In this document: piece after piece, positions 37,132 through 49,492 of the stretch
Layout: each line of letters opens with the position of its first letter
Numbering within the stretch: position 1 is the first letter of the stretch
Source: Mycobacterium noviomagense
GTDB taxonomy: Bacteria > Actinomycetota > Actinomycetes > Mycobacteriales > Mycobacteriaceae
Direction of reading: 5' to 3'
DNA: 64,000 nt
Assembly: GCF_010731635.1 (NCBI RefSeq)
Contig: NZ_AP022583.1
Coordinates: 62,001 to 126,000 of the forward strand
Position numbers and translations under genes: made by a program
Notes under the pieces: generated by a model
Told to the model about the DNA's origin: nothing
Seen by the model: the letters and a program-made list of their open reading frames with translations, nothing else
The model's database searches: none

Positions 37132-38410
37132 CCCGCCTTTTGGCCGAGAGTTGGTGGGACGGGCTGCGCTGGGCGGCGACCATGGCACCGAGCACCCGGT
37201 CCGACAGGAGTCCCAGGCAGCTGAGGTTTGGGAAGCCGGGACCTTGGTTGAGCCCGGCGAGGTTGGGCAGGAACAGCTTTGGGGTGACGCCGGTGACGGA
37301 GAGGTCATATCCGATCGCTTCTTCGAGGCTTTCCCCGGTCAGCGGTCCACTCATGCCGAGTTCGAGCAGATCAAGCGCGTCCTGGCTGAACAGCGTCAAA
37401 AACCACAGCGGGTCGGCGCCGGATCCGTCGACGACCAGATCGAAACCGTGCACGGTTTCAAGGTTTTCGGAGCCTCGGTCGGTGCTCAGGGTCAACCGGA
37501 TCTGCCCCTCGCGGCCTACCGCGTGCGCAACCCGCCCCCGCAGGTGCCGGATCCGGTCGTCGGCCAGCAGCGCCTCCTGCACGCTCGCCGAGAACACCCC
37601 GCGGTCGGTGCGGGCCACCGCGTCGCGGCGTTCCCGAAGCGTCAGCAGGCCCCAGTCGGTCGGGTCGGAGAACAGCGAGTTCTCGAAGAACCCTTCGCCG
37701 CGCGTGAACAGCGTCACCTGCGGCGAGATCACGGTGATCGTCGAAACCCGGTGCCGGAAAAGCTCGTTGAGGATCGACGCGGCAGTCTCGCCACCACCGA
37801 TCACCGCCACCCGCTCGGCGCAGATGCGATCCGGTCCGGCAGCGCGGTGCCAAAACTGCGCGATCGAGAGCACTCGCGGATTGCCGGGCAATAGCGATTT
37901 TTCGGCTTGGCCCGGCCCGGTGATCATCAAAGCGTCGGCGTGCACCGTGGTTTCGTGGGTGCGCACCGCCCAGCGCTCGCCGTCGAGGCCGAGCCGTTCG
38001 ACCTCGCCCTCGACGACCGTCATGCCGACTTGCTCGGCTACCCAGCGCAGGTACTGACCCCAGCGCCGGTGGGTAGGCGCGGGCCGGCCGCGGTCGATCC
38101 ACGCCGCGAACTGTCCGGTGGCGATCAGATACGACTGCCAGCTGTAGCGCGTCATCTGCTCGTCGAGCTCGGCGTTGCGGCGGGGCACCAACGACGACCG
38201 GTACGGGAAGCCGACGTCTTTTTCCGGGCTGGTGCCAAGCCGTTGCGCGCCGTCGGTCCAGCCGCCACTGGCCTGCCAGTTGGCGGCGACCTCGGTGCGT
38301 TCGACGGCAACCACCTCAGGCGGTCGAATTCCCATGTCGCGCAAAGCCGATGCTTTGGCGGCGACCGCTACCGCCTTGGCTCCTGCGCCCAGCACCGCAA
38401 GCGTGGTCAT
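37109..38410 (-). CDS. mbtG: Mycobactin lysine N6-hydroxylase MbtG
   Basis: This 433-residue flavin monooxygenase hydroxylates the side-chain N of lysine residues to make the hydroxamate iron ligands of mycobactin. The FAD-binding GxGxKAVA motif (LAVLGAGAKAVAVAAK) is at the N-terminus. The NADPH site is AVIGGGETAASIL near 210, and PNLAGLNQGPG lies near the end. ATG 38410 (MTTLAV) follows a Shine-Dalgarno AGGAG; it starts 19 bp after mbtF. Confidence 0.95.
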   Translation of the reverse strand: MTTLAVLGAGAKAVAVAAKASALRDMGIRPPEVVAVERTEVAANWQASGGWTDGAQRLGTSPEKDVGFPYRSSLVPRRNAELDEQMTRYSWQSYLIATGQFAAWIDRGRPAPTHRRWGQYLRWVAEQVGMTVVEGEVERLGLDGERWAVRTHETTVHADALMITGPGQAEKSLLPGNPRVLSIAQFWHRAAGPDRICAERVAVIGGGETAASILNELFRHRVSTITVISPQVTLFTRGEGFFENSLFSDPTDWGLLTLRERRDAVARTDRGVFSASVQEALLADDRIRHLRGRVAHAVGREGQIRLTLSTDRGSENLETVHGFDLVVDGSGADPLWFLTLFSQDALDLLELGMSGPLTGESLEEAIGYDLSVTGVTPKLFLPNLAGLNQGPGFPNLSCLGLLSDRVLGAMVAAQRSPSHQLSAKRRDEHQSLR

Positions 38411-38429
38411 ATCGCCTCTCCTGTTGGGC

Positions 38430-41400
38430 TCATAGCGCACCGGCCAGCGTCGCCACTGCGTCGCACCACAGCGCCGCCAATTGGTCGGCCTCGTCTTCGG
38501 TGGTCAGCTGGTCGCTCCAGCGCCAGCTCGTCACCAGCTGCGGGCCCCCCGGAGCGGGATGCACCACGGGCACCACGTCGAAGGTGTAGCGCAGCGGCAG
38601 GTCCGGTTCGGGGGCGCGTGACAGCCACGCGTGCCGGGCGGGGTCGGTGACCAGCGTCCACGGCGCGGCTCCTTGCGGCTGCGGGCTGAGGTCGAGCCGG
38701 CCGACGTAGTTGAACTGCACCTGCGGGTGCGGTGCCGCGGCCAGTTCGGGGTCACGGCGCTGGTAGCGCAGCAGTCCGTAGTCGAGCCCGTTGTTGGGAA
38801 CCGCCGCAATGCGTTCGGCGACCGCGCTTACCAGCTCCCGAGCGGCGGCAGGGTCGCGGCGTGCAGTGTCGAGATCGACCGGGCGCCCGGGGTAGCCAAG
38901 CCGGACGGGGAAGACAGTGGTGAACCATCCTGCAGTGTTCGACGTGTCCACTGCGCCTCCCGGAGCCCCGTTTTCCAAGAGCTCGTCTTCGCGTCCGTGG
39001 CCCTCCAGCGCCACCACCACTCCGTCGGCCAGCGGGTCGCCGCGGCGGAGCCGCCACGACGTCAGCGTCATCGATAGTGCGGCCAGCAGGAATTCGCGCA
39101 CACCGGTGGCCGCACCGGCCGAGGCGGTCTTGTCCAGCATCAGCTGGGTGTCGGCGGGCTCGCTGCGGGCCGTGGTCAGCCGTAACGACGACCAGGTGTC
39201 ACGGCGCGGGTCGGGCATCCGCGAGCCCAGCGCGGGGTCCGGCTCCCTCAGCTGCGCCAGCCAGTAGTCGCGTTGCGCCGCGACTTCCGGGTGTCGGCCC
39301 CGCTGGTCCAGCAGGCGGGCGAACTCGCGATAGGTGGTGTGTTCGCCTGGCAGAGCCGGGGTTTCGCCGTTACACAGCTGTTCCCAGCCGGCCGCCAAAC
39401 CCGCCATGAGCACAAACCACGACACCGCGTCGGTGGCCAAGTGGTGCATGACCAGAAGCAGGCAGCCGCCGTCGAGGTCGTCGCACCACAGCGCCTGGAC
39501 CATGACACCGGCGAACGGGTCGATGCGGTCGATCACCGCGTGGGCGTGCGCGTTGAGCGTGTCGTCGACCGGTCCACGCACCCGGGTGAGGATCTCGGCG
39601 GCCCGCACCACACCGCGCCGCCTAGTGGTCAGGCGGTAGCCGCCGTCGAGTACCTCCAGCCGGGCTCGCAGCATGTCGTGGCGGTCCAGTACCGCCTGCA
39701 TCAGCGATTCCAGTTGCGCTCCATCGATATTCGGTGGCAGCGCTAACAGCGGCGCCTGGACGAACCGACGGAAGTTGCCGTACTCGTACATCCACGACAC
39801 GATCGGAAGCGGAGTGACTTCACCGAACCGGTCGGGATCATCGGACGTCTCGGCGCGAGGCGCGCACTGGCCGGCATCGACTGCGGCGGCGAGCAATTCG
39901 ATCGTCGGGTTGGCCAGCACCATTCGCGGTGTGACACCGAGGTGGCGGGTCTTGTTGGCCAGCGAAATCGCGACGATGCTGTCCATGCCGAGCTCGAAGA
40001 GGTCCTGCTGCACACCGGGGGCGGCGCCGTCGAACACCTCGGTCAACACGGCCGCCAGCATCCGTTCGGTGTCGGTGCGCGGCGCCGCCCCCGACTCCGG
40101 CGCATCGTCGGCCTTGGCGAGCAGCGCTTCGGTGTCGAGCTTTCCGTGCGGGGTCAACGGCATGGCGTCCACTGCCGCGATGCGCGCCGGCACCATGTAG
40201 GCGGGTAGCCGCTGCGCGGCCGCGGCGCGCACCGCCGAAACGTCCGGGGCAGCACCGGCGCGCCCGGTCACGAACCCGATCAAGCGGGTGCCGGTGGCGG
40301 TGCGCACCGGCACCACTGCCGCGCTGGCCACGTCCGGGTGCGCCGACAGCGCGGCCACCACCTCGGCGATCTCGATGCGGTAGCCGCGCACCTTCACCTG
40401 GTCGTCGCCGCGCCCGAGGTAGGCCAACTGCCCTGACGGCAGCCGGCGCACCAGATCGCCGGTGCGATACATCCGCTCGCCGGTGCGATACGGGTCTGCG
40501 ACGAACGCCGCCGCCGTCGCTGCCGCCCGCCGGAGATAGCCACGGGTGAGCTGGTTCCCGGCGAGATACAGCTCTCCGGCGGCACCGTCGGGAACGGGGC
40601 GCAATGCCGAGTCGAGCACATAGGTGCGCATGCCGCGCACCGCTGTGCCGATGCTGACCATCGGTGAATCGGCGACATCGGCCACTACCGCCTCGACGGT
40701 GGTCTCGGTGGGGCCGTAGCAGTTGTACACCGCGCAGTGCGGCAGCGCCCGCAGTCGGGTCCAGTCGTCGGCGGCAATGGCCTCCCCGCCCAGCGCGAGC
40801 ACGGTCAGCCGTGGCCGCCCCGGACGGTCGGCTGCCTGCGCCTCCAGCAGCCCGGCCGCGGCCAGCTGGGCGAACATCGACGGCGAGGTGTCGATCATGT
40901 CGATGGCCCAGCGGTCGATGCCGTCCACCAGCCGGGCGGCGTCGCGCATCTCCTCGCTGGTGAAAAGGTGCACGGCGTGGCCGTCGAGCAGCCCGACCAG
41001 CGGCTGCCACGACGCGTCGAAGCTCAGCGACCACGCGTGGGCGATGCGCAGTGGGCGGCCCAAAGCCTTTGCGGCGGGCCGGTATATGCGTTCGCGGTGG
41101 TCGGCGAAGTAGGACAGCAGGGCCCGATGGGTGCCGATGACGCCTTTGGGTTCTCCGGTCGAACCCGACGTGAAGATGACGTAGGCGGCGTTGTCCGGGT
41201 GTGCCCGCTCGGGCGGCGGGCCGTTGTCTTGGTCGGCGATCTCGGCGGCGACGGCGGGATCGTCGAGCACCAGCAGCTCGCCTGTGTGCGTGTATCGGCT
41301 GATGCGCGGCGTGCTCTGGCTGACGGTGAGGGTGAGCCGCGGTGCCGACTGCCGCAGGATCGACTCAATCCGGTTGGACGGCAAGTCGAGGTCGACAGGT

Positions 41401-43022
41401 ACGTACGCGGCGCCGGCCTGCAGCACGGCCAGGATCGCGACCACCGAGGTGGGCGAGCGCGGAACGGCAAGGGCGACACGGGCTTCCGGCCCCACGCCGC
41501 GACGGGCCAACACTCGGGCCAAACGCGCAGCGGCGTCACTGAGCTCCGCATAGCTCAGCGCGCCGTCTTGTGAGGACAGCGCCACGGCGTCGGGTGTGGC
41601 GTCGGCCTGGCGACGGAACGCGGCGGCGACGGAGGTCGATGCGGCGCGGGGTGTTTCAACGGCGGGCGCGGCCAGCCGCGCCCGCTCGGTAGGCAGCAGC
41701 ACGTCGAGACGGTCGACGCCAAGACCGCCGGCATGCGGCAGCTGGCGCAGCACGCTGAGTATCCGTTCGCCGTGGTCCGCGACGGACAGATGTGGTAAAG
41801 CCTCCGGCACCTCCTCGAGCATCACCATCAACTCATCCTCGGGCTTGCAGCTGACGACGGTCAGCGGGTAGTGCGCCAGGCTTTCTGCGCCCACCGGCCG
41901 GAACCGCACCCCGTCGTCGCTGACGACGGTTTCGGCGGTCGGTCCGATCGCGACGTTTTCGAAAACCAGCAGCGTGTCGAACAACGCTCCGCGCCCGGTG
42001 GCGCGCTGCAGTTGCGACAGCCCGACGAACCCGAGATCGCGCATAGCGGCGCTCTGCTGTTGCAGCGTCCGGCATTGCTCCAGAACCGTTGCCTGCGAGC
42101 CCAATTCCACCACCACGGGAACGGTGTTGATGAACAGCCCGACCATCGTCTCAACACCGGCCAGATCTTGCGGGCGGCCCGACACGACGGTGCCGAAAGC
42201 AACGTCACGGCGGTCGGTCAGCCGGCCCAACACCACCGCCCAGGCAAACTGCAGCGCGGTGTTCAGGGTCAGGCCATGCTCCCGCGTCCAGTCGGTCAAC
42301 CGTGTCGTGGCCGCACGGTCCAGCGAGAGCGCGGTGCGCTGCGGAATCGCCATGCCGACCCGGGAGTGGCTGGTCTCCGCCAGCATCGTCGCGCTTCGCA
42401 ACGGCGCGACATAGTCGGTCCAGCGCTGGATGGTCGCCGAAACGTCTTGGCGAGCAAGCCATCCGATGTAGTCGCGGTACGGCCGTGCCGACGGCAGCCC
42501 ACCTGCATCGCCGCCGCACTGATAAACCGCGATGAGCTCGCGGAAGAACACCGACAACGACCACGCATCCATCAGGATGTGGTGAACGGTGAGGATCAGC
42601 CGGAACCCCTGGCCGGTGGCCGCAGAGGTGTGCAGCAGCAGACACCGCATCAGCGGACCCTCGGCGAGGTCGAAGTTGGTCAGCCGCTCGGCTTCCGCGA
42701 TCGTTTCGAATTCGCTTGCGTCAGCGCTGCACTCACGCCACGGCAGCGTCACCTCGGCGGGGACGATCTGCACGGGGTGAGGAAGATCGCGGTCCCAGAA
42801 CGATGCCCGCAGATTGGGGTGGCGCGCCAGCATCGCCTCGGCGCTGCGGCGCAGCCGGGCCACGTCGAGTGGGCCGTCGATGTCGGCGACGAACTGCATC
42901 GTGTACAGGTCGACGCCGTCGCCGGCGAGCGTGGCCAACGAGAAGAACCCTTGCTGCAGCGGGCTCAGCGCCAGGACGTCTTCGATTTCCGCGGCGCCCG
43001 TTTGCGCGTGGGTGGCGGTCAC
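38430..43022 (-). CDS. mbtF: Mycobactin NRPS MbtF: C-A-T-E/C module
   Basis: This 1530-residue synthetase adds the terminal lysine. A condensation domain has HHILMDAWS near 150. The adenylation domain runs about 460-960, with [11 protein letters not shown] near 620, NCYGPTETT and YRTGDLVRR. Its pocket residues by eye include the usual Asp (SLSFDASWQ) and an Asp at the 278 position, reasonable for a basic side chain. A carrier domain has LGMDSI near 1013. The last domain carries [10 protein letters not shown] near 1197, the epimerisation-type variant of the condensation motif. It probably helps release or cyclise the product. GTG 43022 overlaps the mbtE stop by 4 bp. Confidence 0.94.
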   Translation of the reverse strand: MTATHAQTGAAEIEDVLALSPLQQGFFSLATLAGDGVDLYTMQFVADIDGPLDVARLRRSAEAMLARHPNLRASFWDRDLPHPVQIVPAEVTLPWRECSADASEFETIAEAERLTNFDLAEGPLMRCLLLHTSAATGQGFRLILTVHHILMDAWSLSVFFRELIAVYQCGGDAGGLPSARPYRDYIGWLARQDVSATIQRWTDYVAPLRSATMLAETSHSRVGMAIPQRTALSLDRAATTRLTDWTREHGLTLNTALQFAWAVVLGRLTDRRDVAFGTVVSGRPQDLAGVETMVGLFINTVPVVVELGSQATVLEQCRTLQQQSAAMRDLGFVGLSQLQRATGRGALFDTLLVFENVAIGPTAETVVSDDGVRFRPVGAESLAHYPLTVVSCKPEDELMVMLEEVPEALPHLSVADHGERILSVLRQLPHAGGLGVDRLDVLLPTERARLAAPAVETPRAASTSVAAAFRRQADATPDAVALSSQDGALSYAELSDAAARLARVLARRGVGPEARVALAVPRSPTSVVAILAVLQAGAAYVPVDLDLPSNRIESILRQSAPRLTLTVSQSTPRISRYTHTGELLVLDDPAVAAEIADQDNGPPPERAHPDNAAYVIFTSGSTGEPKGVIGTHRALLSYFADHRERIYRPAAKALGRPLRIAHAWSLSFDASWQPLVGLLDGHAVHLFTSEEMRDAARLVDGIDRWAIDMIDTSPSMFAQLAAAGLLEAQAADRPGRPRLTVLALGGEAIAADDWTRLRALPHCAVYNCYGPTETTVEAVVADVADSPMVSIGTAVRGMRTYVLDSALRPVPDGAAGELYLAGNQLTRGYLRRAAATAAAFVADPYRTGERMYRTGDLVRRLPSGQLAYLGRGDDQVKVRGYRIEIAEVVAALSAHPDVASAAVVPVRTATGTRLIGFVTGRAGAAPDVSAVRAAAAQRLPAYMVPARIAAVDAMPLTPHGKLDTEALLAKADDAPESGAAPRTDTERMLAAVLTEVFDGAAPGVQQDLFELGMDSIVAISLANKTRHLGVTPRMVLANPTIELLAAAVDAGQCAPRAETSDDPDRFGEVTPLPIVSWMYEYGNFRRFVQAPLLALPPNIDGAQLESLMQAVLDRHDMLRARLEVLDGGYRLTTRRRGVVRAAEILTRVRGPVDDTLNAHAHAVIDRIDPFAGVMVQALWCDDLDGGCLLLVMHHLATDAVSWFVLMAGLAAGWEQLCNGETPALPGEHTTYREFARLLDQRGRHPEVAAQRDYWLAQLREPDPALGSRMPDPRRDTWSSLRLTTARSEPADTQLMLDKTASAGAATGVREFLLAALSMTLTSWRLRRGDPLADGVVVALEGHGREDELLENGAPGGAVDTSNTAGWFTTVFPVRLGYPGRPVDLDTARRDPAAARELVSAVAERIAAVPNNGLDYGLLRYQRRDPELAAAPHPQVQFNYVGRLDLSPQPQGAAPWTLVTDPARHAWLSRAPEPDLPLRYTFDVVPVVHPAPGGPQLVTSWRWSDQLTTEDEADQLAALWCDAVATLAGAL

Positions 43023-46000
43023 GGCTCGTCGCCCCTCGATGCCCACGCGGACGTCACGGCCGCGAGATCTTCCGCCGACAACCCCGATGCGCTCATCGGC
43101 TCGAACCGGGCATCGACCTCTTCCCTTTCGGGTTCCGCTGCACCCGCAGCATCGACCGCGGCGGCCAGCTGCTGCACCGTCGGGTTCTCGAACACCATGC
43201 GGGGGCTGACCCGCAGGCCGGCGGCGCGCGCCCGCGCCGCCAGCTGCACCGACAAGATGCTGTCCCCGCCCAGGGCGAAAAACTCGTCGAATCGCCCGAC
43301 GTCGGTGGTCGACAGCACTTCGGCGAAGACCTTGGCGATCGCGGATTCCGTCTCAGTGCGTGGTGGTTCGCTACGGCCGGTCGTGCTGACCGCCGGCTTC
43401 GGCAACGCGGGCCGGTTCAGCTTGCCCGATTCGGTCTTGGGCATCGCGTCGAGCACTGTGATCGACGAGGGCACCTCGTAGCCGGGCAGCCTCGATACGA
43501 CATGTGCGCGCACTTGTGCTGCAAATACCGATTTTTCGGCTTCGTCGGCGAGTGGCTGGTGCGGCACGACATAGCCGGCCAACGTGGTGCTGCCCTCGAC
43601 GTCCCAGGTGCGCGCGGCCGCAGCCGCCACACCGTCTGCCGATTTCAGCGCGGCCTCGACCTCCCCGAGCTCGACCCGAAAGCCCCGCACCTTCACCTGG
43701 TGGTCGGTGCGCCCGACGAACTCCAAGCGGCCGTCTTGGGTCCATCGGGCCCGGTCACCGCTGCGGTAGAACCGTGCGCCCGGTTCGCCGGCATATGGGT
43801 TGGCCACAAACCGGGATGCGGTCAGGCCCGGCCGCTTCCAATACCCGCGGACCAGCTGGCCGCCGGCGTAGTACAGCTCACCGACCACGCCGACCGGCAC
43901 CGGCTTGAGGCCGTCGTCCAGCACATAGACCTGCGAATCCGGTTGTGGCTTACCGAGAATCGGCACCGGCGGGCTCAGCGGCCCGCGTACCAACGCACCC
44001 GAGGTTTCGGTGGCGCCGAAGTTGTTCAGCAGTTCGGGGCCGTCGGGCCCGCCGCACGTAGCGAGCAAGCGCTCCTGCAGTGACACCGTCATCGGCTCGC
44101 CGCCGCACACCAGCCGGGTCAGCGACCGCAGTGTGTCAGGCCATTCGTCGACCAGGGTGGAGACCAGGCTGGGCACGGCGGTCACCTGTGCTATCGCGTG
44201 CCGGCGGATCAGAGTGGCCAGCGCTTCGGAGTCGCGGTGCGCGTCATCGTTGGCCAGGATCGTGGTGGCGCCCGCGGCCAGCCCGGCCAGGGTCTCCATG
44301 CAGCCTTCGAGGAACGTCATGGACGCCTGTGCCAGCCGAACGTCGTTGCCGTGTACCGGGTAGTGCCACAACTGCCAGTTCAGCCGGGTTGTCATCGCCC
44401 GGTGGGTGCCCACGACGCCCTTGGGCTTGCCGGTCGATCCGGAGGTGAACACCAGGTACATCGGATCTTCAGGGTGCGGCAGCGGCAGCCGGCGCCGCGG
44501 CGTTCCCGCATCCATTGCGGCCTGCACGGCGGGATCGTCGAGCGAAATCATTGACACCCCGGGAGCATCCGGCATGCTGTCGACCGCTTCGGTGGTCACG
44601 ACAACCAGCTGGGGGTCGACGTCGTCGAGCATGAATTGCTTGCGTGCCAACGGGTAGGCGGGATCAAGCGGAAAGAATCCGGCGCCAGCCTTCATGATGC
44701 CCACCAGCGCAACCACCATGTCGATGCCGCGCCTGGTGGACAGGCCGACCAACGATCCTGGCCCGACCCCGTGATCGGCAAGCAGATAGGCGAAGTTGTC
44801 CGACCGGCGATGCAACGCAGGGAAATCGATCTGGTCGTCTCCGCAGCGCAACGCGATGCGCTCGGCGTCGAATGCCCGGGTCGGCTCGAGCAATTCGGGA
44901 ATGGTCAGTGGTCGGTCGACCGGCGGCTGGCCGCCGCGGCTCCAGTCGGTCAGTATGCGCTCGCATTCGGCGGCGTCGATCAACTGCACGTCGCGTAACG
45001 TCGCATCGACGTCATCGGCGAACGCCTGGACGACCTTCGTGAGCCAGTCGGCGAACCGTTCAATGGTGGCCCGACGATACAGCTCGGTTCGGTAAATGAT
45101 GTTTCCGTTGTATCCCGCATCCGTGCCGAAGAAGTTGACGCTCAAATCGGCGTGCGCGATGTCGAATGTCGGCTCCAGCAAGGTGAATACCGCGTTGCCG
45201 GCGGGGCCGGTGTCGATGACCCGCTCGGCGGGCAGCTGGTCTCGGACATGCACCACCACCTGGAACAGCGGATTGCGCGACAGCGAACGCACCGGGCTGA
45301 CGGCATCCACCACCCGATCGAACGGCAAGTCCTGATGAGCGTAGGCACCCAGCGCCGTTTCCCGCGCCCGTCGGAGCACCTCACCCAGGCTCGGGTTTCC
45401 GGCCAAGTCATTGCGCAGCACCAAGATGTTGACGAAAAAGCCGACTAATTGGTCAAGTTCGGGTTCGGCGCGGTTAGCGATCGGTGTACCCAATGGAATA
45501 GCGACGCCGCCGCCGGTTTTGTGCAGCACCACCGCGACGGCTGACTGCAACAGCATGAACTCGGTGATGCCCAGCTCGCGGCTCAGCTCGGCGAGCTTGG
45601 CGCGGGTGTGCTTGTCGATGCCGAATTCGACGCAGTCCCCGACGCCGCTTGGTACCGGAGGGCGCGGAAAGTCCGACCGCAGCCCGGTGTCCTCGGGTAG
45701 CGCTTCCAGTTGCCGCGTCCAGTACTCGCGTTGTGCGCGGGCAGTGGGCTGGTCGTCGTCCAGCAGCGCGCCTTGCCACGCCGCGTAGTCGCCGTACTGC
45801 ACCGGTAGCGGTGCCCACGACGGCTTTTGGCCGGCGCGGCGCGCCCGGTAGGCGGTGAGCAAGTCGGCGAACAGTACTCCGCCCGACCAGTGGTCGATGG
45901 CGATATGGTGCACCACCAACGACAGCACATGCTCCGGATTGGTCTGTGAGTCGGTGTGCAACAGCGCAACCCGAATCGGCCACTCGCGGTCAAGTTCGAA

Positions 46001-49000
46001 GCGGTACCGACGCTCGGCGTCGAGCTCGGCCTGCAGCCACTGCTCCCCTACGCCCGTCGCCTGTCGCACCGGCACCTCGGCCGCGGCGTTGGCCACCTGA
46101 TATGGCACACCGTCGATTTCGGTGTAGGTGGTGCGAAGTATTTCGTGGCGTGCCACGAGGTCGCTGACCGCCGCGACCAGGGCGTCGACGTCACATGGAC
46201 CGCTCATCCGCACGGCGTAGGGAACGTTGTTGACCTCGGTGGGGCCTTCGATCTGGTAGGCGAACCATGTTCGCAGCTGGGAGGCCGACAGCGGCAGCGG
46301 CCCGTCGTGGCTGGTGGCAACCAACTTCGGCCGCTCGAGGTTGGCGCCACCGGACTGCACTTCCTCGACACGTTCGGCCAGCCGGGCGACCGTCGCGAGT
46401 TCGAAGACGTCGCGGATGCCCAACTCCACGCCGCATTCGGACCGGATCGCCGCAACGAGTTTGGTCGCCAGCAGTGAATGCCCGCCGAGGTCGAAGAACG
46501 AGTCATCGACGCCGATACGGTCGCGGCCCAGGAGCCGGCTGAACTGCTGGGCGACGCGGCGTTCGGTCGCGGTGGTCGGCTCACGGTATTCGACTGACGC
46601 GGTGATCTGCGGTTGAGGCAAAGCATCTCGATCGATCTTGCCGTGGGTGGTGATCGGGATTGCGTCGAGCACCACATAGGCGGCCGGCGTCATGTAATCG
46701 GGCAGCGCGGCGGCCACCCGGGTGCGGACGCGCTCGACGTCGACGGTGTCCGGGCCGGCGCCGTCGGCCGGGGTGAGGTAGCCGACCAAGCTCTTGCCCA
46801 GCTGCGGCAGATCCGCGGCGACGACGACGGCCTGCCCGACGCTGGGGTCGACTGAGATCGCCGCGGCCACCTCACCGAGCTCGATGCGGAAACCGCGGAT
46901 CTTGACCTGTTCGTCGGCGCGGCCGACGAACTCGATATCGCCGTCGGCGTTGCGCCGGGCCAGGTCCCCGGAGCGGTACAGCCGGCCCCCCGGATTGAAT
47001 GGGTCGGCGACGAAGCGTTCCGCCGTGAGCGTCGGTCGGCGGTGATAGCCGTGTGCGACATGGCTTCCGCCGATGTAGATTTCGCCGATAACCCCAGGCG
47101 GCACCGGTTGCAGCGCACCGTCGAGCAGGTGCACCTGGGTGTTGATCTTGGGTCGGCCGATCGGCACGATCCGCGTACCTTGCGCGCCCTCGACCGGATA
47201 GCTGGTGGCGTTGACGACGGTCTCGGTGGGTCCGTAGAAGTTGTACAGCGACGCGTCGAAGGTGGCGTGGAACTTGTCGGCGATCTCGCCGGGCAGCGCC
47301 TCGCCGCCGATCGGCACCCGGCGCAGTGTGCGCCATTGGTTGACGCCGGGCAGTGACAGGAACAGCCCCAGCAACGAGGGCACGAAGTGCATCGAGGTGA
47401 TGCCTTCGCGGTGCAGCAGGTCGGTCAGGTAGCCAATGTCGCGCAGGCCGTCTGGCCGCGGGATCACCAGGCGGGCACCGCAAATCAGCGTGCCGAAGAT
47501 TTCACCGATCGACACGTCGAAGCTGGGCGAAGCCACCTGCAGCAGGCGCTCGCTCTCGTCGACCTGGTACTCCTCGCCGAACCAGACGAAATACTCGGCG
47601 ATCGGCGCGTGCGGCACCGGAACGCCCTTGGGCAATCCCGTGGAACCGGAGGTATAGATCAGGTAGGCAGTGTTGTCGGGGCCAAGCGGTCGCACCAGCT
47701 CGGTGGGATTGCCCGGCGAGTAGCGCAGCAAATCCGTGACCGGTTCGCGCAGAACGAGTTTTGCGTCGGCGTCGCCGAGGATGAACGAGAGCCGGTCGTC
47801 GGGATACGTCGGGTCTATTGGCAGGTACACCGCACCGGCTTTGAGGACACCGAGCGCGGTGGTGACCAGCTCCGGTGACTTGTCGAGCAGCACCGCGACG
47901 CGGTCCTCGGTGCCGATGCCCTGGTCGATCAGCCAATGCGCCACCCGGTTTGCTTCTTCGTTGATCTCGCGGTAGCTGTAGTGGCGGCCTTCGTACACCA
48001 CGGCGACGGCATCGGGGGTCATCGCGGCTCGCTCGGAAACCAACGCGGGCAACGTTGTCGGAGCTGTGGTGAACGCTTCCCCAGTCGAGAGGCGGCGCAG
48101 CCAGTCGGCGTCGGCGTCGCCGAGCATCGGTAGCCGCCACAGCGGAGCGTCGGGGTTGGCCAGCGCGCTGTCGAGCAGAACGATGTAGTGCTCGAGCATT
48201 TGGTGCGCCAGGGCGGTGTCAAGCACCTCGACCAGGTACTCGGCCTCGACCAGGGCGCCGTCGTCGGCGACTTCGATCATGAAATTCAGTGGAAGCTGGG
48301 TCAGCTGGCTGCGAAGCTCGCCGCGCTCGCATCGCACCCCGGGTGGGCAGAAGCCGGGGTTGTCGGCTTCCCGCATGCCGAAGCCGACCCGGGTCATTCG
48401 GTCGGCGCCGTGGCGGCGGTCGGGGTTGGATTCGCGCACCAGCCAGTCGAGGTTGACCCGCTGGTGCGCGAACGCGCCCACCGCCGTCTCGCGCGTCTGC
48501 TCCAACAGCTCACGAAATGTCTGCTGCGCCTGCGGCTGCGCCCGCAACACCACCGTGTTGCCGAAATACCCGATGACATCCTCGGTTCCGGCGCCGCGGT
48601 TCAGCACCGGGGCCGCAATCAAGAAATCGGTGGCATGCGTGTAGCGGTGCACCAGCCCGGCGAAGGCGGCGAGCAGCACCATGTAGGGAGTAGCACCGCT
48701 TTCACGGGCCAGCTCCGTCGCACGGCCGATGGTTGCCGGCGACAGGCGGGCCGTGGCGCGCTGCGAACGCCAGTTAGTCGGCACAGCTGACCCGTTCGGC
48801 CCGGGAAGTTCGAGCGGCTCAGGCAAATCCGAGATCAGCGAGCGCCAGTACGCGAGATCCTCGTCGAGATACCCGCCGCTGTCGCGGGGTGCCGGCAGCG
48901 GACCGGCCAGCGCGTGGGGGTCGGTGTAGGCGCGTGTCAGGTCGGCGAAGAACGGCGCCCACGATCCGTCGTCCCACGCGATGTGGTGAGCGGTCAGCAG

Positions 49001-49492
49001 CAGCATCAGCTCATCGGGACCCAGCCGCACCACGGTGATGCGCAGTGGGGCCTCCGTGGTCAAGTCGAACGGACGGCGAAACTCCCGCTGCGCCAGCACT
49101 TCCAGCCGCAACCGTTGCGCTTGTTCGGCAAGCCCGGACAGATCGTGCAGCGCCCAGCCGGGCCGCAAGTCGTCGTTGAGGACTAGATACGGCTCGCCGT
49201 CGTCACCAGTGTGGTAGGTGGTGCGCAGCAGCGGGTGGCGCTCGGCCACCGCGTCCAGCGCTTGATGCAACCTCGCCACGTCCACGGCCCCGGTGACGCG
49301 GTAGGACAGGCACACGCTGAGCAGCGCGCCGGTTGGGTCGATCGACTGCACGAACCACATCCGGCGCTGGCCGTCGGACATGTCAAGCTGTCCGTCGGAT
49401 GAGTCCCCAGTGGAGAGCAGGCCTTGTGCGGCAAGCTTGCGGCGCAGCAACTCCAGGCGCTGCTCGCCGAGCCGGGTATCGGTGTCAGTCAC
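43019..49492 (-). CDS. mbtE: Mycobactin NRPS MbtE, two modules: C-A-T-C-A-T
   Basis: This 2157-residue synthetase incorporates lysine. Module 1 has a C domain (HHIAWDDGS near 170), an A domain ([11 protein letters not shown] near 615, NFYGPTETV, pocket FDVSIGE) and a T domain (LGGHSLL near 1006). Module 2 has a C domain (HHIAIDHWS near 1200), an A domain ([11 protein letters not shown] near 1685, YRSGDRAR) and a T domain (LGGDSIL near 2080). In the second A domain the FD motif reads TFLEGCMET, so the Asp that holds the amino group is Leu, and the motif before the active site is NNFGATET. From memory M. tuberculosis MbtE has about 1680 residues. GTG 49492 is preferred; TTG 49504 is possible. 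Confidence 0.92.
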   Translation of the reverse strand: MTDTDTRLGEQRLELLRRKLAAQGLLSTGDSSDGQLDMSDGQRRMWFVQSIDPTGALLSVCLSYRVTGAVDVARLHQALDAVAERHPLLRTTYHTGDDGEPYLVLNDDLRPGWALHDLSGLAEQAQRLRLEVLAQREFRRPFDLTTEAPLRITVVRLGPDELMLLLTAHHIAWDDGSWAPFFADLTRAYTDPHALAGPLPAPRDSGGYLDEDLAYWRSLISDLPEPLELPGPNGSAVPTNWRSQRATARLSPATIGRATELARESGATPYMVLLAAFAGLVHRYTHATDFLIAAPVLNRGAGTEDVIGYFGNTVVLRAQPQAQQTFRELLEQTRETAVGAFAHQRVNLDWLVRESNPDRRHGADRMTRVGFGMREADNPGFCPPGVRCERGELRSQLTQLPLNFMIEVADDGALVEAEYLVEVLDTALAHQMLEHYIVLLDSALANPDAPLWRLPMLGDADADWLRRLSTGEAFTTAPTTLPALVSERAAMTPDAVAVVYEGRHYSYREINEEANRVAHWLIDQGIGTEDRVAVLLDKSPELVTTALGVLKAGAVYLPIDPTYPDDRLSFILGDADAKLVLREPVTDLLRYSPGNPTELVRPLGPDNTAYLIYTSGSTGLPKGVPVPHAPIAEYFVWFGEEYQVDESERLLQVASPSFDVSIGEIFGTLICGARLVIPRPDGLRDIGYLTDLLHREGITSMHFVPSLLGLFLSLPGVNQWRTLRRVPIGGEALPGEIADKFHATFDASLYNFYGPTETVVNATSYPVEGAQGTRIVPIGRPKINTQVHLLDGALQPVPPGVIGEIYIGGSHVAHGYHRRPTLTAERFVADPFNPGGRLYRSGDLARRNADGDIEFVGRADEQVKIRGFRIELGEVAAAISVDPSVGQAVVVAADLPQLGKSLVGYLTPADGAGPDTVDVERVRTRVAAALPDYMTPAAYVVLDAIPITTHGKIDRDALPQPQITASVEYREPTTATERRVAQQFSRLLGRDRIGVDDSFFDLGGHSLLATKLVAAIRSECGVELGIRDVFELATVARLAERVEEVQSGGANLERPKLVATSHDGPLPLSASQLRTWFAYQIEGPTEVNNVPYAVRMSGPCDVDALVAAVSDLVARHEILRTTYTEIDGVPYQVANAAAEVPVRQATGVGEQWLQAELDAERRYRFELDREWPIRVALLHTDSQTNPEHVLSLVVHHIAIDHWSGGVLFADLLTAYRARRAGQKPSWAPLPVQYGDYAAWQGALLDDDQPTARAQREYWTRQLEALPEDTGLRSDFPRPPVPSGVGDCVEFGIDKHTRAKLAELSRELGITEFMLLQSAVAVVLHKTGGGVAIPLGTPIANRAEPELDQLVGFFVNILVLRNDLAGNPSLGEVLRRARETALGAYAHQDLPFDRVVDAVSPVRSLSRNPLFQVVVHVRDQLPAERVIDTGPAGNAVFTLLEPTFDIAHADLSVNFFGTDAGYNGNIIYRTELYRRATIERFADWLTKVVQAFADDVDATLRDVQLIDAAECERILTDWSRGGQPPVDRPLTIPELLEPTRAFDAERIALRCGDDQIDFPALHRRSDNFAYLLADHGVGPGSLVGLSTRRGIDMVVALVGIMKAGAGFFPLDPAYPLARKQFMLDDVDPQLVVVTTEAVDSMPDAPGVSMISLDDPAVQAAMDAGTPRRRLPLPHPEDPMYLVFTSGSTGKPKGVVGTHRAMTTRLNWQLWHYPVHGNDVRLAQASMTFLEGCMETLAGLAAGATTILANDDAHRDSEALATLIRRHAIAQVTAVPSLVSTLVDEWPDTLRSLTRLVCGGEPMTVSLQERLLATCGGPDGPELLNNFGATETSGALVRGPLSPPVPILGKPQPDSQVYVLDDGLKPVPVGVVGELYYAGGQLVRGYWKRPGLTASRFVANPYAGEPGARFYRSGDRARWTQDGRLEFVGRTDHQVKVRGFRVELGEVEAALKSADGVAAAAARTWDVEGSTTLAGYVVPHQPLADEAEKSVFAAQVRAHVVSRLPGYEVPSSITVLDAMPKTESGKLNRPALPKPAVSTTGRSEPPRTETESAIAKVFAEVLSTTDVGRFDEFFALGGDSILSVQLAARARAAGLRVSPRMVFENPTVQQLAAAVDAAGAAEPEREEVDARFEPMSASGLSAEDLAAVTSAWASRGDEP

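Noticed and set aside
41871..43481. Plus-strand frames of over 450 codons across mbtF/mbtE
   Set aside because: Antisense to well-supported NRPS domains, with no recognisable motifs.
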